Source: Thinopyrum elongatum
Taxonomy: Eukaryota > Streptophyta > Magnoliopsida > Poales > Poaceae
Assembly (NCBI GenBank): GCA_011799875.1
Contig: CM022302.1
Location: forward strand, 100,504,237-100,568,236
Reading direction: 5' to 3'
DNA length: 64,000 bases
Part shown: positions 34,796-46,501 of the stretch, piece by piece
Position numbering within the stretch: the stretch's first letter is position 1
How the letters are laid out: each line of letters opens with the position of its first letter
Translations under genes and position numbers: made by a program
The notes under the pieces: model-generated
Seen by the model: the letters and a program-made list of their open reading frames with translations, nothing else
Told to the model about the DNA's origin: nothing
Database searches by the model: none

Positions 34796-37700
34796 GACTC
34801 CCACTTGCACTAGAGTCAATAATCTAGTTAATGCTAATGCACTTTACACCTGTGGCACACCGGTGTAAATATGCTTCGCTTGTGGTATAGCCTGATGTCC
34901 AACGGATCTGACGACTTCAGCTCCGTGTGTATCTTTGCATATCCTCACATTTTCACGCTTTCACAAAATTCTTATTTTGTGTGGACTTGGCTTTGTTTGT
35001 ATGTGAATCACAGGTCGAACCTGGATTCCTCAGACTGAGTTATGGAGCAACTACCTGCAGTAGTGTCCTATTGACAAAAGCCATCTTGGAACCATACTAA
35101 GTTCATAAATGAACTATATGATTCAACATCTTCTTTGTCGCTTTTAAAAGCGGCAACATACTTCGCCTCTGTTATAGAATTCGCCACATTTACTTGTTTG
35201 GAACAATTTCCAACTACCGTGCCACCATATTGTGTATTGCACAAAACCCTTAACTTAAATCGAAAATCGCTTGGAGCATGGATGAAGACTGTATCGATGT
35301 AACCTTTTACAACGAACTCTTCATGATCTCTGCTTGCGAGAAAACATGTCATCAGTGCTACTATAGTACTCAATGACCCTTTTTCACTGTTGTCCCATGA
35401 TCAGTACTTTTGATCACTTTGGTATCTATACTCGCAACAACTTTGGGAGTATTGGACATATCTGGTTGTTTTTACATACCATGGAATACATGATTAATCC
35501 AAACACAAGAGTGTGTGGAATCTCCATCATGTATTTTGCTCATCAGTGTTTTGGGACACCGAGTCTTGCAAAAACTCTTTCCACGTGACTTCGGCAAGAA
35601 TCACTCCTTGACGTTTTTAATGCTAAAAGGTTTTAGCATCTTGTCAATATGTATCTTTGCTCAGCCCCATTAGGTAAATCTATCTCCATAGATCATCATG
35701 CCTAATGTAAAGGCTATTTAGCCCAAGCACTTCATCGAAAAACTATTTTCAAATGAAGTCCTAATTCGTGTCAAGAAATTTATTTCCAATTAACAATGTG
35801 TCAAGCACACAACGTTTTTAGAAATTTTATTATGCTCCCACTTACTTTCTTGAATCATAAGCATCTTCGTTACCCATTGATGAAGTCAAACCCCTTTGAC
35901 TATTTCATCAAAACACGAAGATTCCAACTCCATTTTGCTCTCTTCTGTCCATTGCTGGAACTCTGAAGTTTGCATACTTACTAGCATCCTCTGGACTGAC
36001 AAAATACCTTGGAATGTAACACATGCAAGTCCTTGGTTTCATTTCCATCAGATGGAAATCCTTTTGTCATCCATGTTTCATATCTCATGATTGAAATATG
36101 TCTTAATTGCTAGTTCAACCCGAACCGACTTTAAGCATCGCTACGGTGAGACAATCTCATCGTAGTCAACTCCTTGAACTTGTTATTGCAACAAGTCGAG
36201 CTTTATGGATAAAACATTTTTATCCGTATCAGTTTTAAGTTCCATAAATATTCATTAGACTCTAAGTCTTCCGAAGGGTGTATCAAGGTTTTAATCTTGA
36301 ATCACTTATATGGAAACTAACTCGGATTGTATTGGCATTTAGCCAATTCTGGAGTCAGGGCCCATCAATGCTTCCTTGTGTATTGTAGGTATACTGTTGT
36401 CTAACAACAATATGTCGTTTGCGCACCTGAGAGGTTTGCACGAGCCTTGCCCACGTGGTTCAGCTGCAAGTTCGATCGAAGTCCATACATTTTATTGTAG
36501 AGACTTCCGTATCAGTCGCAGTAGGAAACTCTGGAATCACTTCCAAGGTCTCTTTCCTTTGAACTGATGACGAAGATACTATTTATCCCATCGAGTTGCA
36601 TTGTTCTCCCACTCACCTTTTTGAAAGAACCATTTTCTTCAAAAAGCATACCGTTCTTTGTGGCAAACCTATTTGCCTCGGTATAGTGGTGGGGGAATAC
36701 CCAATGATTTGGGATAACCTACAAAGTAGCATTTGTCTGATTTGGAATAGGTTTGTAACCTTTTACACAAGCCCCATATTCCAAATGTTAAGAAAAGATA
36801 TAACATGGTTGGGCGTACCATACCATGGCGTCATTTCAACAGACCCGATGGAGCTCTTTTCAGTGTAAAAGCCATAGTCTCTATATCATCACTTTCAAAA
36901 GGGATAATGGCAAATTTATTTATGTCATCTTTGATCTTACCATGTCATAAATGGTTCGATTACATCTTCACGGACTTTTCACTCACAGTGGTGTTCCGGG
37001 AGGTGTAAGTTATGAAACTCTTTTCACAACTCATCAGACATTCGCTAAACTTGTAACTCAAATATTCCTTTCTGCAATCAAATTGTAGAAACATAATTTT
37101 CTTGTTACAATAATTTCTACTTCATTTTTGAAAACCTTTCGAATGATTTCAAAAGATCCAGACTTACATCTCATCAAGTAAATATCCATATATCTACTTG
37201 AGTCATTTCTGAAGATAGATAAATCCACTACTTGCAACAACATTTATTGAACTACACACATCAAAATGTATGATCACCAATAAGTTTGTTGCTCATTCCT
37301 TATGGCCTGTGAACGGTATTTTAGTCACTTCACTTTTCGGAGGAAATTTGCAAGTGTCAGATGATTCAAAATCAAACGACTTCAAAATCCATCATAATGG
37401 AGTTTTCCATGCGGGTTTCTCCAATGTGACCAAATGCAGTGCCACACTTGAGTGGTATTCTTTTAGTCTTGCGACATTTAGCGTCAGTGTTATAGATGTA
37501 TCATATTACTATTAATATTCATAACATACATCCCATCTGGATGGAAGCATGGCTCTTCATGTTATTCATAACACTGAACAACAATTGTTCTTTTATGAAC
37601 AACCCTTTTGCAACAACATTGTGCAAGGGGCTAGAGTGTAAAACTCTAAAATGAATTATGAAAGTAAATCCAGAGGTAATATATTAATATCATTATTCAT

Positions 37701-40105
37701 AACATACATCTCATTCTCAATGAAAGTATGGCCCTTATGTTATTCATAACATCGAACATAAAAAGTTCTCTTATGAACAACCTTCTTGCAAGATACCTTA
37801 TGCAAAGGCCTAGAGTGTGAAACTCTAAAATGAATTATGAAAGTAAATACATAGGTAATACACCGATGGAAGGTATAGTAACATTTACTATGTTCCATGT
37901 GTGTATCTCAACCTCATTCCTGGCTAGTCTTTCAGGCCGTAGTAGTTCTTACATCGAGTTGCATCAGAATGCAATCGAGCGGGTATCTTTGTGATTAACT
38001 CACAATACCCAAGAATTAGTGATTAACATGTTTAATCATAATTCTCAAGAACCATATCTTTGACCAGCCTTCTATACATCAAAAACTTGTATGACATTCA
38101 TACATGAGCTGGATATTCCAGTCTTCTTTCTTTCTGCCTTTATACTTCTAACAGTTTAACTTTTAGTATTTCTCCTACTCTCAGAAGAAGCACCCAACTT
38201 AAGAGTGGCATTAGCCCCAGACTTCCTAGGCGTGAAAGTCTTACTAACACCCTTCAGACACTTCCTTTCTCTTTAAGTTGTTGTTTTATTCACCATTCAT
38301 CATATGACAGGCGTTCTTCTGGATCCCTCTCTTATCAGTCTAATGCATAGTAAACTCCTTTACTAATAGTTTGCAAACAAACATTGCTTTGGATATCTCA
38401 TATCTTTTAGCCTTTGTCTGTCTCTGAAAATGATTTTCAGATTCCATGAATATCACATAACTATCCAAACTATCGAAGTTCGGGTCTCATGAAAGCAAAC
38501 ATATTGCACTTGACTGAAAACGGAATTCTAGCTTTTGGATCGAAGGACGAGAGTCACATGATCCATAGCATAAGAGAGAGAATACCGAAAGTATGCGATA
38601 GGACAAAGTCCTTCTCGGCACTCTTGAGGACAATCCTCACATTACGTTACCAACCGTAAAGTGTTAACCAGATATTTAATAGCTATTCAATTTTAACAGG
38701 GAAGGTGGAAATGCGAGCCATTATTCTACAACTATTATGCAAATCACACTTAGACAGTGTTCAAAAATAATTGCACTGAGAATTAAACAAGTTAATTCTA
38801 CAGTGCGCTCCCACTCAAATCAATATCTCTCATAATTGATTGTGAGTGATTCAAGATCCATATTACAATTCAACGCCAAGGATGTGTCCATCTCAAGTGA
38901 CGAGAATTGCAATCGGTAGGCCAACTTGCCAATCACATCTCTATGTGACTCTTGTTCATCTTTCGATGGGCGTGTTCCGAGCTCAGGACGCTCCTCTAGA
39001 ACGTCAAGACAACCAAGTGATCTCACTGCGAGGTCTCAACTCACCCGCCTCACACTTCCCTAATCGTTCGCACCCATGTGTCCATGTGATGCCCCGAAAA
39101 GTTAGGTGCCGTGACGGTGCTACACTTGGGAGAACACTAACTACTTGATATTTTTGTGAGAGATCACCCTAATAAAAGCGACTACCGCGCAATCAAAAAG
39201 GGTGCATCATAAGGGATAAACATCTCAGGCAATTCATAATAGCATGATATGGTATAGCCCTTTCTGACGGAGAAGTCTTGTATTTCTTCGTCTTCGGCAT
39301 TCGCGTCGGTGTTCACCTTCGCGAAGATTTCCACCACCTTGTCGATGCACCAGATAATATTGCTATCTCTATAGCTAATAAAATAATGCATTACAACAAG
39401 ATTGACATGCAGGTCATTTAAAGTGCAATCATATGGCTCCAGGCATCATGCCGAATCATGACACGCAGGTCATGTTAATTAATTTACATCATATAGTCAT
39501 CTCATACATAATCAAATTATTATGAGCACTGCTATACCACATCAAATGCACATGCAAACCCTCCTGCAAAACCAAGTTAGACGCCTCTAATCGGTTCATG
39601 CAAAAACTTGTTTTACGTGGCTTCTAAGGTTTCGAAACAAACCGAAGCTACCAACGTCCATCATCAAGTATGATAATTCAAGTCGCTAGATTAACTTTCC
39701 AGGGTGTATGAAAACCGAGATAATAAAATCTCAAGCCCAATACTAAACTTCGTCATACGCATGACCCCCGTGCAGATCATATCTGCATTGCCCTTTCGTC
39801 TGCGAAATTTCATCTTTCTTTTTAACTAAGGTGGAATTCAATGAACTGTTAGCACTTCGTTGATCAATCAGGATCGCGGATTGCCAGAACTTTGAAACTC
39901 CACCATACTATTACCAAGATCAGAAATATGCAAATTCCAGGGAAGCAACAAGAACATCGGGTAACAGATTTCATCTGCTACCCGCACAAATAATTTTCAG
40001 TAGTAGAACTCATGTACTACCTAATTATATTGTGCAACACCCATACATCTCTATGTATTCTAGATCGCAACCTGCATCTACGCATAGCACGGCTCATGAT
40101 GCCAC
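34796..40105 (-). pseudogene. Degenerate gag-pol interior of the inner Copia element
   Basis: The interior follows the outer element's gene order but is eroded throughout. The gag start is recognisable at 38719-38721 (ATGGCTCGCA, as in the outer gag) and stops after about a dozen codons. GAGGATTGTCCTCAAGAGTGC is shared a little downstream. The RNase H remnant is at 35068-35373 (GYIDTVF, TEAKYVAA in place of GYTDAGF, TEAEYVAA). At the RT active site the outer element encodes YVDD; the aligned bases here (35800-35811) encode CVLD. Leader pieces near 38820-39026 and 39182-39391 still match the outer leader well. By eye the coding part is only about 60-65% similar to the outer one, while the leader and LTRs are far closer. 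Confidence 0.8.
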
Positions 40106-42269
40106 TGTAGGGTAACGCAGCAGAAAACAAAAATTTTCCGACCTACGCACCAGCCCAGGACCACTATGGAGACTGCATACAAGGTTGGATCATTTTTGTT
40201 ACCGACTCATAGCGCAGCGGAAGTAGAGTCGATGACGATCGGCGGTGCAGATCCCCGCAGCTAGGATTTACAACCTCCCAACCGCGAGGATGTATACCCT
40301 CATCCGCCACTCGGACAGCCCTCCGGGAGGCGGTCGGACAGTCCCCCGGACGGTGTCGCGGACAGCCCTTCGGGAGGACTCACAGAACTCGGACCGTCAC
40401 TTGGACAGCCCTTCGGGAGGACTCACAGAACTCGGACCGTCACATGGACAGCCCTTCGGGAGGACTCACAGAACTCGGACCGTCACATGGACAGCCCTTC
40501 AGGAGGACTCACAGAACTCGGACCGTCACATGGACAGCCCTTCGGGAGGACTCACAGAACTCGGACCGTCACATGGATAGCCCTTCGGGAGGCACTCTCG
40601 AACAGCCCCTCGGGCACTAAGATCGAAACTATGACCTCTCTACAGAGTTGCACACATACGGTGTCATCTATCCGGCAGGGCTTCGCCGTCCAGAACTAGT
40701 TCCCACCGGAACCCAGACAGCCTTTCGGCTCTACGAAACTCTTTTCGTGGGAGGGAGAGAGAAGCCAGATTATGCATGGCACTTGTATGTGAGAATGAGT
40801 GAGTTTGGGCAGCCCCCTCCACCTCTATTTATAGGAGAAGGAGGGGTGGAGGGGCTGAAATTTCAGCCACATCCATCCATGTCATCTCCAAGATATTTTG
40901 GAGCAAAAGCCCAAAAATGTGGCTTTCCAAAAAGTACTTTCACTATTCACGACGACATTTTTCAGCGTCCGTTCGAACTGAAAATATTTATGTGGGCTTA
41001 GAACATTTCCAGTACCCACTAAAATAATTTTCAACGCGTTCTGGAACAATTCCAGTTTAGTGATTTCATCTGCGAAAAGCATCTGAAGCGGTTCCGGCAG
41101 CCCCGGAACATTTCCGGTTTTTCTTCCAGAAAATTCCCAGAAGTTTCCAGAATGATTCTGGCATCCTCCAAGAATTATCAGGCATGTGCCAAAACCATTT
41201 TGACTTAATGGTATCCCCTGAAACAACTTTTCAGTTTCACCGGAACTCATCCGGTGACCTCTCTCTGCGGAACTTTTCCGCTGTCCGAAACTTTTCGGTG
41301 TCCGAAACTTTTTCGATGATTTTCTCTCAGACTCCCTATCTAGTATTCAGCAGATAGATGACCCTTAAGCGTGTGACCCTATAGGTTCGGTGAAGTATAG
41401 ACATGACACGGAACCCCTTCCGATCAATGATCAACATCGGAGCCGTGGACACCCATATTGACCCCTATACCCACACGAATGAATATTCGAGTGAACCTCC
41501 AGTTGCCGTGTGCTATTCCTGTTGCTTCGCGATATGTTACAAATACCCGAGGTGAGACGTGTTGGCATTCCCGTGGATCAACAACTTGTCCACTATGCTA
41601 GTTACCTCGTTACCGGTATTGTTCTCTTTTCTCGTTACCGTGTTCCGGCATCCCCGTGATCAAATCACAAAGTGTCTGGCCAGACGATGATGGATACCGT
41701 AACACCGAGAGGGCCCAGAGATATCTCTCCATCGCCGGAGGAGCAAATCCCAATCTTGAGCTATCAAGTTACTTGACATACTTTCCCATGAACCCGTAAG
41801 CCGCCGTAATAGCCACCCATTTACGGATGACGTTTAACAAACCCCAAAGTTCATGAAGCAAGCATGAAGAAACTCGATACTCTCATGGTCTGAGGAATCA
41901 TGGAAACGTTAACCATCTCTGTGTTATTAACCATTAACTTGTGACGAATGTATCTCATAGCATAACATCAATCGGGTCGATTCAACACAAATGTTCTTCT
42001 AACATTTGTGCCCTCAAAGTTGCTGGCATAGACATGCCTATGATTGGGAAAACATAATCATCATGGAACACTTGAGCTAGTCTTAGAGGCATGACTAGGA
42101 ATACATTTTACCGTTTATTATTCCACACGTGCACATGGGTTTTCCCCAGAGCCTTTATGGATATACGGGCTCGGGAACCACAACAGTTATAGCATGGAAC
42201 ATAAACCTAATTATGAACACGGAGATAAATAATAACATTTATTATTGCCTCTAGGGCATATCTCCTACA
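40106..42269 (-). mobile_element. Inner Copia 5' LTR
   Basis: 2,164 bp. On the minus strand it ends CCCTACA and is followed by GTGGCATCATGAGCC (40105 downwards), a primer-binding-site-like sequence close to the initiator tRNA-Met type. It holds five copies of the 43-bp repeat. Confidence 0.9.
40360..40590. repeat. 43-bp minisatellite in the inner Copia LTR
   Basis: Unit ACAGCCCTTCGGGAGGACTC followed by ACAGAACTCGGACCGTCACATGG. Five tandem copies here against three at 32974-33120. The 86-bp length difference between the two LTRs is exactly two units. Related GC-rich ACAGCCC(T/C)(T/C)CGGGAGG phrases occur at the same place in the outer and solo LTRs. Confidence 0.85.
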
Positions 42270-43675
42270 CTCCTATCCATCCATGTCACACCCCTAGATC
42301 TTTTGAGCAAAGGCCAAAAAAATGGCTTCCCATAAAGTAATCCAAAAAGCACTTTCACTATTCATGACGACATTTTTCAGCGTCCGTTCGAACTGAAAAT
42401 ATTTATGTGGGCTTAGAACATTTTCAGTAACCACTAAAATAAATTTCAACGTGTTCCAGAACAATTCCGATTTAGTGATTTTCATCTGCGAAAAGCATCT
42501 GAAGTGGTTCCGGCAGCTCCTGAACATTTCCGGTTTTTCTTCTAGAAAATTCCCAGAAGTTTCCAGAATGATTCTGGCACCCTCCAAGAATTATCAGGCA
42601 TGTGCCGAAACTAATTTGACTTAATGGTATCCTCTGAAACAACTTTTCAGTATCACCGGAACTCATCCGGTGACCTCTTTCTTCGGAACTTTTCCGCTGT
42701 CTCCGAATTTTTTTTTCCAAAAACTTTCTCTCAGACTCCCTGTCTAGTATTCAGCAGATAGATGACCCTTAAGCGTGTGACCCTATAGGTTCGATGAAGT
42801 ATAGACATGACCCGGAACCCCTTCCGATCAATGATCAACATCGGAGCCGTGGACACCCATATTGACCCCTATACCCACACGAATGAATATTCGAGTGAAC
42901 CTCCAGTTGCCGTGTGCTATTCCTGTTGCTTCGCGATATGTTACAAACACCCGAGGTGAGTTATATTGCATCCCCGTGCATCAACAAATTTGTCCACTAT
43001 GCAAGTTACCTCGTTACCGGTTTTGTTCTCTTTTCTTATTTCCATGTTCCGGCATCCCAGTGATCAAATCACAATGTGTCTGGCCAGACGATGATGGATA
43101 CCATTACACCGAGAGGGCCCGAGTATATCTCTCCATCGTTGGAGGAGCAAATCCCAATCTTGAGCTATCTCGTTACTTGCCATACCTTTCCGTGAACCCG
43201 TAAGCCGCCGTAATAGCCACCCAGTTACGGATGACGTTTAACAAACCCCAAAGTTCACGAAGCAAGCACGAAGGAACTCGATACTCTCATGGTCTAAGGA
43301 ATTATGCAAACATTAACTATCTCTGTGTTATTAACCATAAACTTGTAATGATAGAATCTCATAGCATAACATCAATTCAGGTTGATTCAACACAAGTGTT
43401 CTACCAACATTGTGCCCTCAAAAATTGCCAGCACATCCATGCCCATGATCAGGAAAACAGGATCATCATGCAATACTTGAGCCAGTCTTAGAGGCAAGAC
43501 TAGGAATACATTTTACCGTTTATTATACCATACGTGCACATGAGTTTCCCTCCGAGCCTCGTGTTATTGTAGACTCGAGAATCATAGCAGTTATAGCATG
43601 GGACATAAACATTCATTACAAACTTTGGAGATACAAAATAACTGTTATTACTGCCTCTTGGGCATATCTCCTACA
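42270..43675 (-). mobile_element. Outer Copia left LTR (3' LTR), second segment
   Basis: Begins with the duplicated CTCCT (42270-42274) and continues as TATCCATCCATGTCACACC, as in the uninterrupted right LTR near 51810. Ends CTCCTACA at 43675, next to the interior. Confidence 0.9.
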
Positions 43676-43706
43676 GACTCCCACTTGCACTAGAGTCATA
43701 ATCCAG

Positions 43707-44329
43707 TTACATGGCTTCCCTAACACCAATGGGTATTCGGTGCTGCTCATGCTTTGCTCGTGGTAGACGCTTTGTCATTGGGCCTGACACATTCAGATCC
43801 GTGTGAACTTTGCGTACTTTCACTAAACCCTCTTCGACATGATGTCGAATGAGTTTATATTTGCGTTGAATATGTCTTGTCTTATGGTGCGAACTTGGCT
43901 CCCTCGCCTGAGCCACGGCGCCACTATTATCACAATAGATCTCCACCGGGTCCAGAGCACTTGGAACCACACCAAGGTCTTCAAGAAATTGCTTGATCCA
44001 TACCGTCTCCTTGGAGGCTTCTGAAGCGGCAACATACTCCGCCTCCGTCGTAGAATCCGCCACAGTCTTCTGTTTGGAACTTTTCCAATCAACTGCGCCA
44101 CCGTTCAATATGAAAACATAGCCTGATTGAGATTTGAAGTCATCTGGGTCAGTCATGAAGCCGGCATCAGTGTAACCGCTTACAATGAGCTCTTCATCAC
44201 CTCCGTACACAAGGAGTAAATCCTTGGTCCTTCTGAGGTACTTAAGAATACCCTTGACTGCGGCCCAGTGTTCCAATCCTGGATCACTTTGGTACCGGCT
44301 GCTAACACTTAGCGCATAGGAAACATCCG
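43707..44329 (-). pseudogene. RNase H end of the outer Copia pol
   Basis: Continues the RT frame from the far side of the solo LTR: DVSYALSVSSRYQSDPG at the junction, then GYTDAGF, KSSKQKTVADSTTEAEY, CDNSGAV and HHKTRHI, the usual Copia RNase H residues (D, E, D, D/H). The stop is at 43707. It is separated from RT by the solo LTR at 44330-46501, so no full-length polyprotein can be made. Confidence 0.9.
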
Positions 44330-46501
44330 TGTAGGGTAACGCAGCAGAAAACAAAATTTTTCGACCTACGCACCAGCCCTGGACCACTATGGAGACTGCA
44401 TACAAGGTTTGATCATTTTCGTTACCGACTCGTAGCGCAGCGGAAGTAGAGTCGATGACGATCGGCGGTGCAGATCCCCGCAGCTAGGATTTTACAACCT
44501 CCCAACCGCGAGGATGTACTCCCTCATCTGCCCCTCGGACAGCCCTCCGGGAGGCGGTCGAACAGTCCCCCGGACGGTGTCGCGGACAGCCCTTCGGGAG
44601 GACCTTCGAAACTCGGACGGTCACTCGGACAGCCCTTCGGGAGGACTCACAGAACTCGGACCGTCACTTGGACAGCCTTTCGGGAGGCACTCTCAAACAG
44701 CCCCTCGGGCACTAAGATCGAAACTACGACCTCTCTACAGAGTTGCACACATACGGTGTCACCTATCCGGCAGGGCTTCGCCGTCCAGAACTAGTTCCTG
44801 CCGGAACCCAGACAGCCTTTCGGCTCTACGAAACTCTTTTCGTGGGAGGGAGAGAGAAGCCAGATAACATCTTGGCATGTGTATGAGAGCAAGGGATGGG
44901 GAGAATGGCAGCCCCTTCTCCTCCTTTTATAGGCCAAGGCAAGGGGTGGGGTGGGATGTTGAAATACCAAAATACCCAAGCTTCATGTCACACATGAAAG
45001 GGCATAATGGTAACACAAGGGGGGCACCAAGGGGACACCACCATGGCAGCCCTTGGGCCGGCCCACACCTTGTCTCCCCATGGGGGGGGGCCCCCCAACA
45101 AGCCACCAACATGTCTCCATAAAACATGCATGCTCCCTAGACAAAAAGCCACCAAACATGCAACCCCCGATTCGTGGGATCTTGTCCCCTCGCGCTGAGA
45201 CAAGATGTTTTCCGCGAAACTTTTTCTGAAAAATTCCAGAAGGTCCCAAAAAATTTCGGGCACCCTCTAAAATTATTCTGGGCATGATCCGAAACATTTT
45301 CGGTGCGGTGGTTTTCATCAGCGGAAAGCATTAACAGCGGTTACGGCGGTTTCGGAACATTTCCGGTTTTTCTCTCCGAAAATTCCCAGAAGTTCCCAGA
45401 CCAATTCTGGCATCCTCTGAAAATTTCCAGGCGGTGCCGAAACCCTTTTTGACCAAATAATATATTCCGAAACAACTTTTCGGTTTTACCGAAACTCTTT
45501 CGGTGTTCTCTCTCTCGGAACTCTTCCGTTGTGTCCGAAACATTTTCGGTGACTTTCTCTCAGACTCCCTGTCTAGCGTTCAACAGATAGATGACCCTTA
45601 AGCGTGTGACCCTATAGGTTCGGTGAAGTATAGACATGACACGGAACCCCTTCCGATCAATGATCAACATCGGAGCCGTGGACACCCATATTGACCCCTA
45701 TACCCACACGAATGAATATTCGAGTGAACCTCCAGTTGCCGTGTGCTATTCCTGTTGCTTCGCGATATGTTACAAATACCCGAGGTGAGACATGTTGGCA
45801 TTCCCGTGGATCAACAACTTGTCCACTATGCTAGTTACCTCGTTACCGGTATTGTTCTCTTTTCTCGTTCCCGTGTTCCGGCATCCCCGTGATCAAAGCA
45901 CAAAGTGTCTGGCCAGACGATGATGGATACCGTAACACCGAGAGGGCCCAGAGATATCTCTCCATCGTCGGAGGAGCAAATCCCAATCTTGAGCTATCAA
46001 GTTACTTGACACACTTTTCCATGAACCCGTAAGCCGCCGTAATAGCCACCCATTTACGGATGACGTTTAACAAACCCCAAAGTTCATGAAGCAAGCATGA
46101 AGAAACTCGATACTCTCATGGTCTGAGGAATCATGCAAACGTTAACCATCTCTGTGTTATTAACCATTAACTTGTGACGAATGTATCTCATAGCATAACA
46201 TCAATCGGGTCGATTCAACACAAATGTTCTTCTAACATTGTGCCCTCAAAGTTGCTGGCATAGACATGCCCATGATCAGGAAAACAGAACCATCATGCAA
46301 CACTTGAGCCAGTCATAGAGGCTTGACTAGGAATACATTTTACCGTTTATTATTCCACACGTGCATATGAGTCTTCCTCCGAGCCTCGTGGTTATTGCAG
46401 ACTCGAGAACCATAGCAGTTATAGCATGGAACATAAACATAATAATGAGCATGGAGATAAATAATAACATTTATTATTGCCTCTAGGGCATATCTCCTAC
46501 A
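44330..46501 (-). mobile_element. Solo LTR inside the outer Copia pol
   Basis: 2,172 bp with TGTAGGG...CTCCTACA ends and the perfect target duplication ATCCG at 44325-44329 and 46502-46506. It has the same ends as the Copia LTRs around it but a different middle (44930-45240), so it comes from another family member or subfamily. It is the product of LTR-LTR recombination after a full insertion. A G9C6 run lies at 45082-45096. Confidence 0.95.
44923..44931 (-). promoter_or_regulatory. TATA box of the solo LTR
   Basis: TATAAAAGG on the minus strand at the position of the TATAAATAG box of the other Copia LTRs; a variant sequence. Confidence 0.55.

Larger units (their letters stand above)
32718..42269 (-). 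mobile_element. Inner Copia retrotransposon, recent but coding-dead
   Basis: 9,552 bp. LTRs are 32718-34795 (2,078 bp) and 40106-42269 (2,164 bp). The target duplication CTCCT lies at 32713-32717 and 42270-42274, inside the outer element's left LTR. The two LTRs differ at about 25 positions by eye (roughly 1.2%), plus exactly two extra 43-bp repeat units in the right one. The interior (34796-40105, 5.3 kb) has the length of the outer element's interior and can be aligned with it, but its coding capacity is gone. It must have been copied with proteins from another element. Confidence 0.9.

Noticed and set aside
40360..40590. Regular 43-bp repeats resembling a CRISPR array
   Set aside because: The whole 43-bp unit is tandem with no unique spacers, and it lies in a plant LTR.
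44330..44405. N-terminal extension of the RNase H frame
   Set aside because: Also translated from the solo LTR.
46340..46501. C-terminal extension of the RT frame
   Set aside because: It is translated from the inserted solo LTR, not part of pol.
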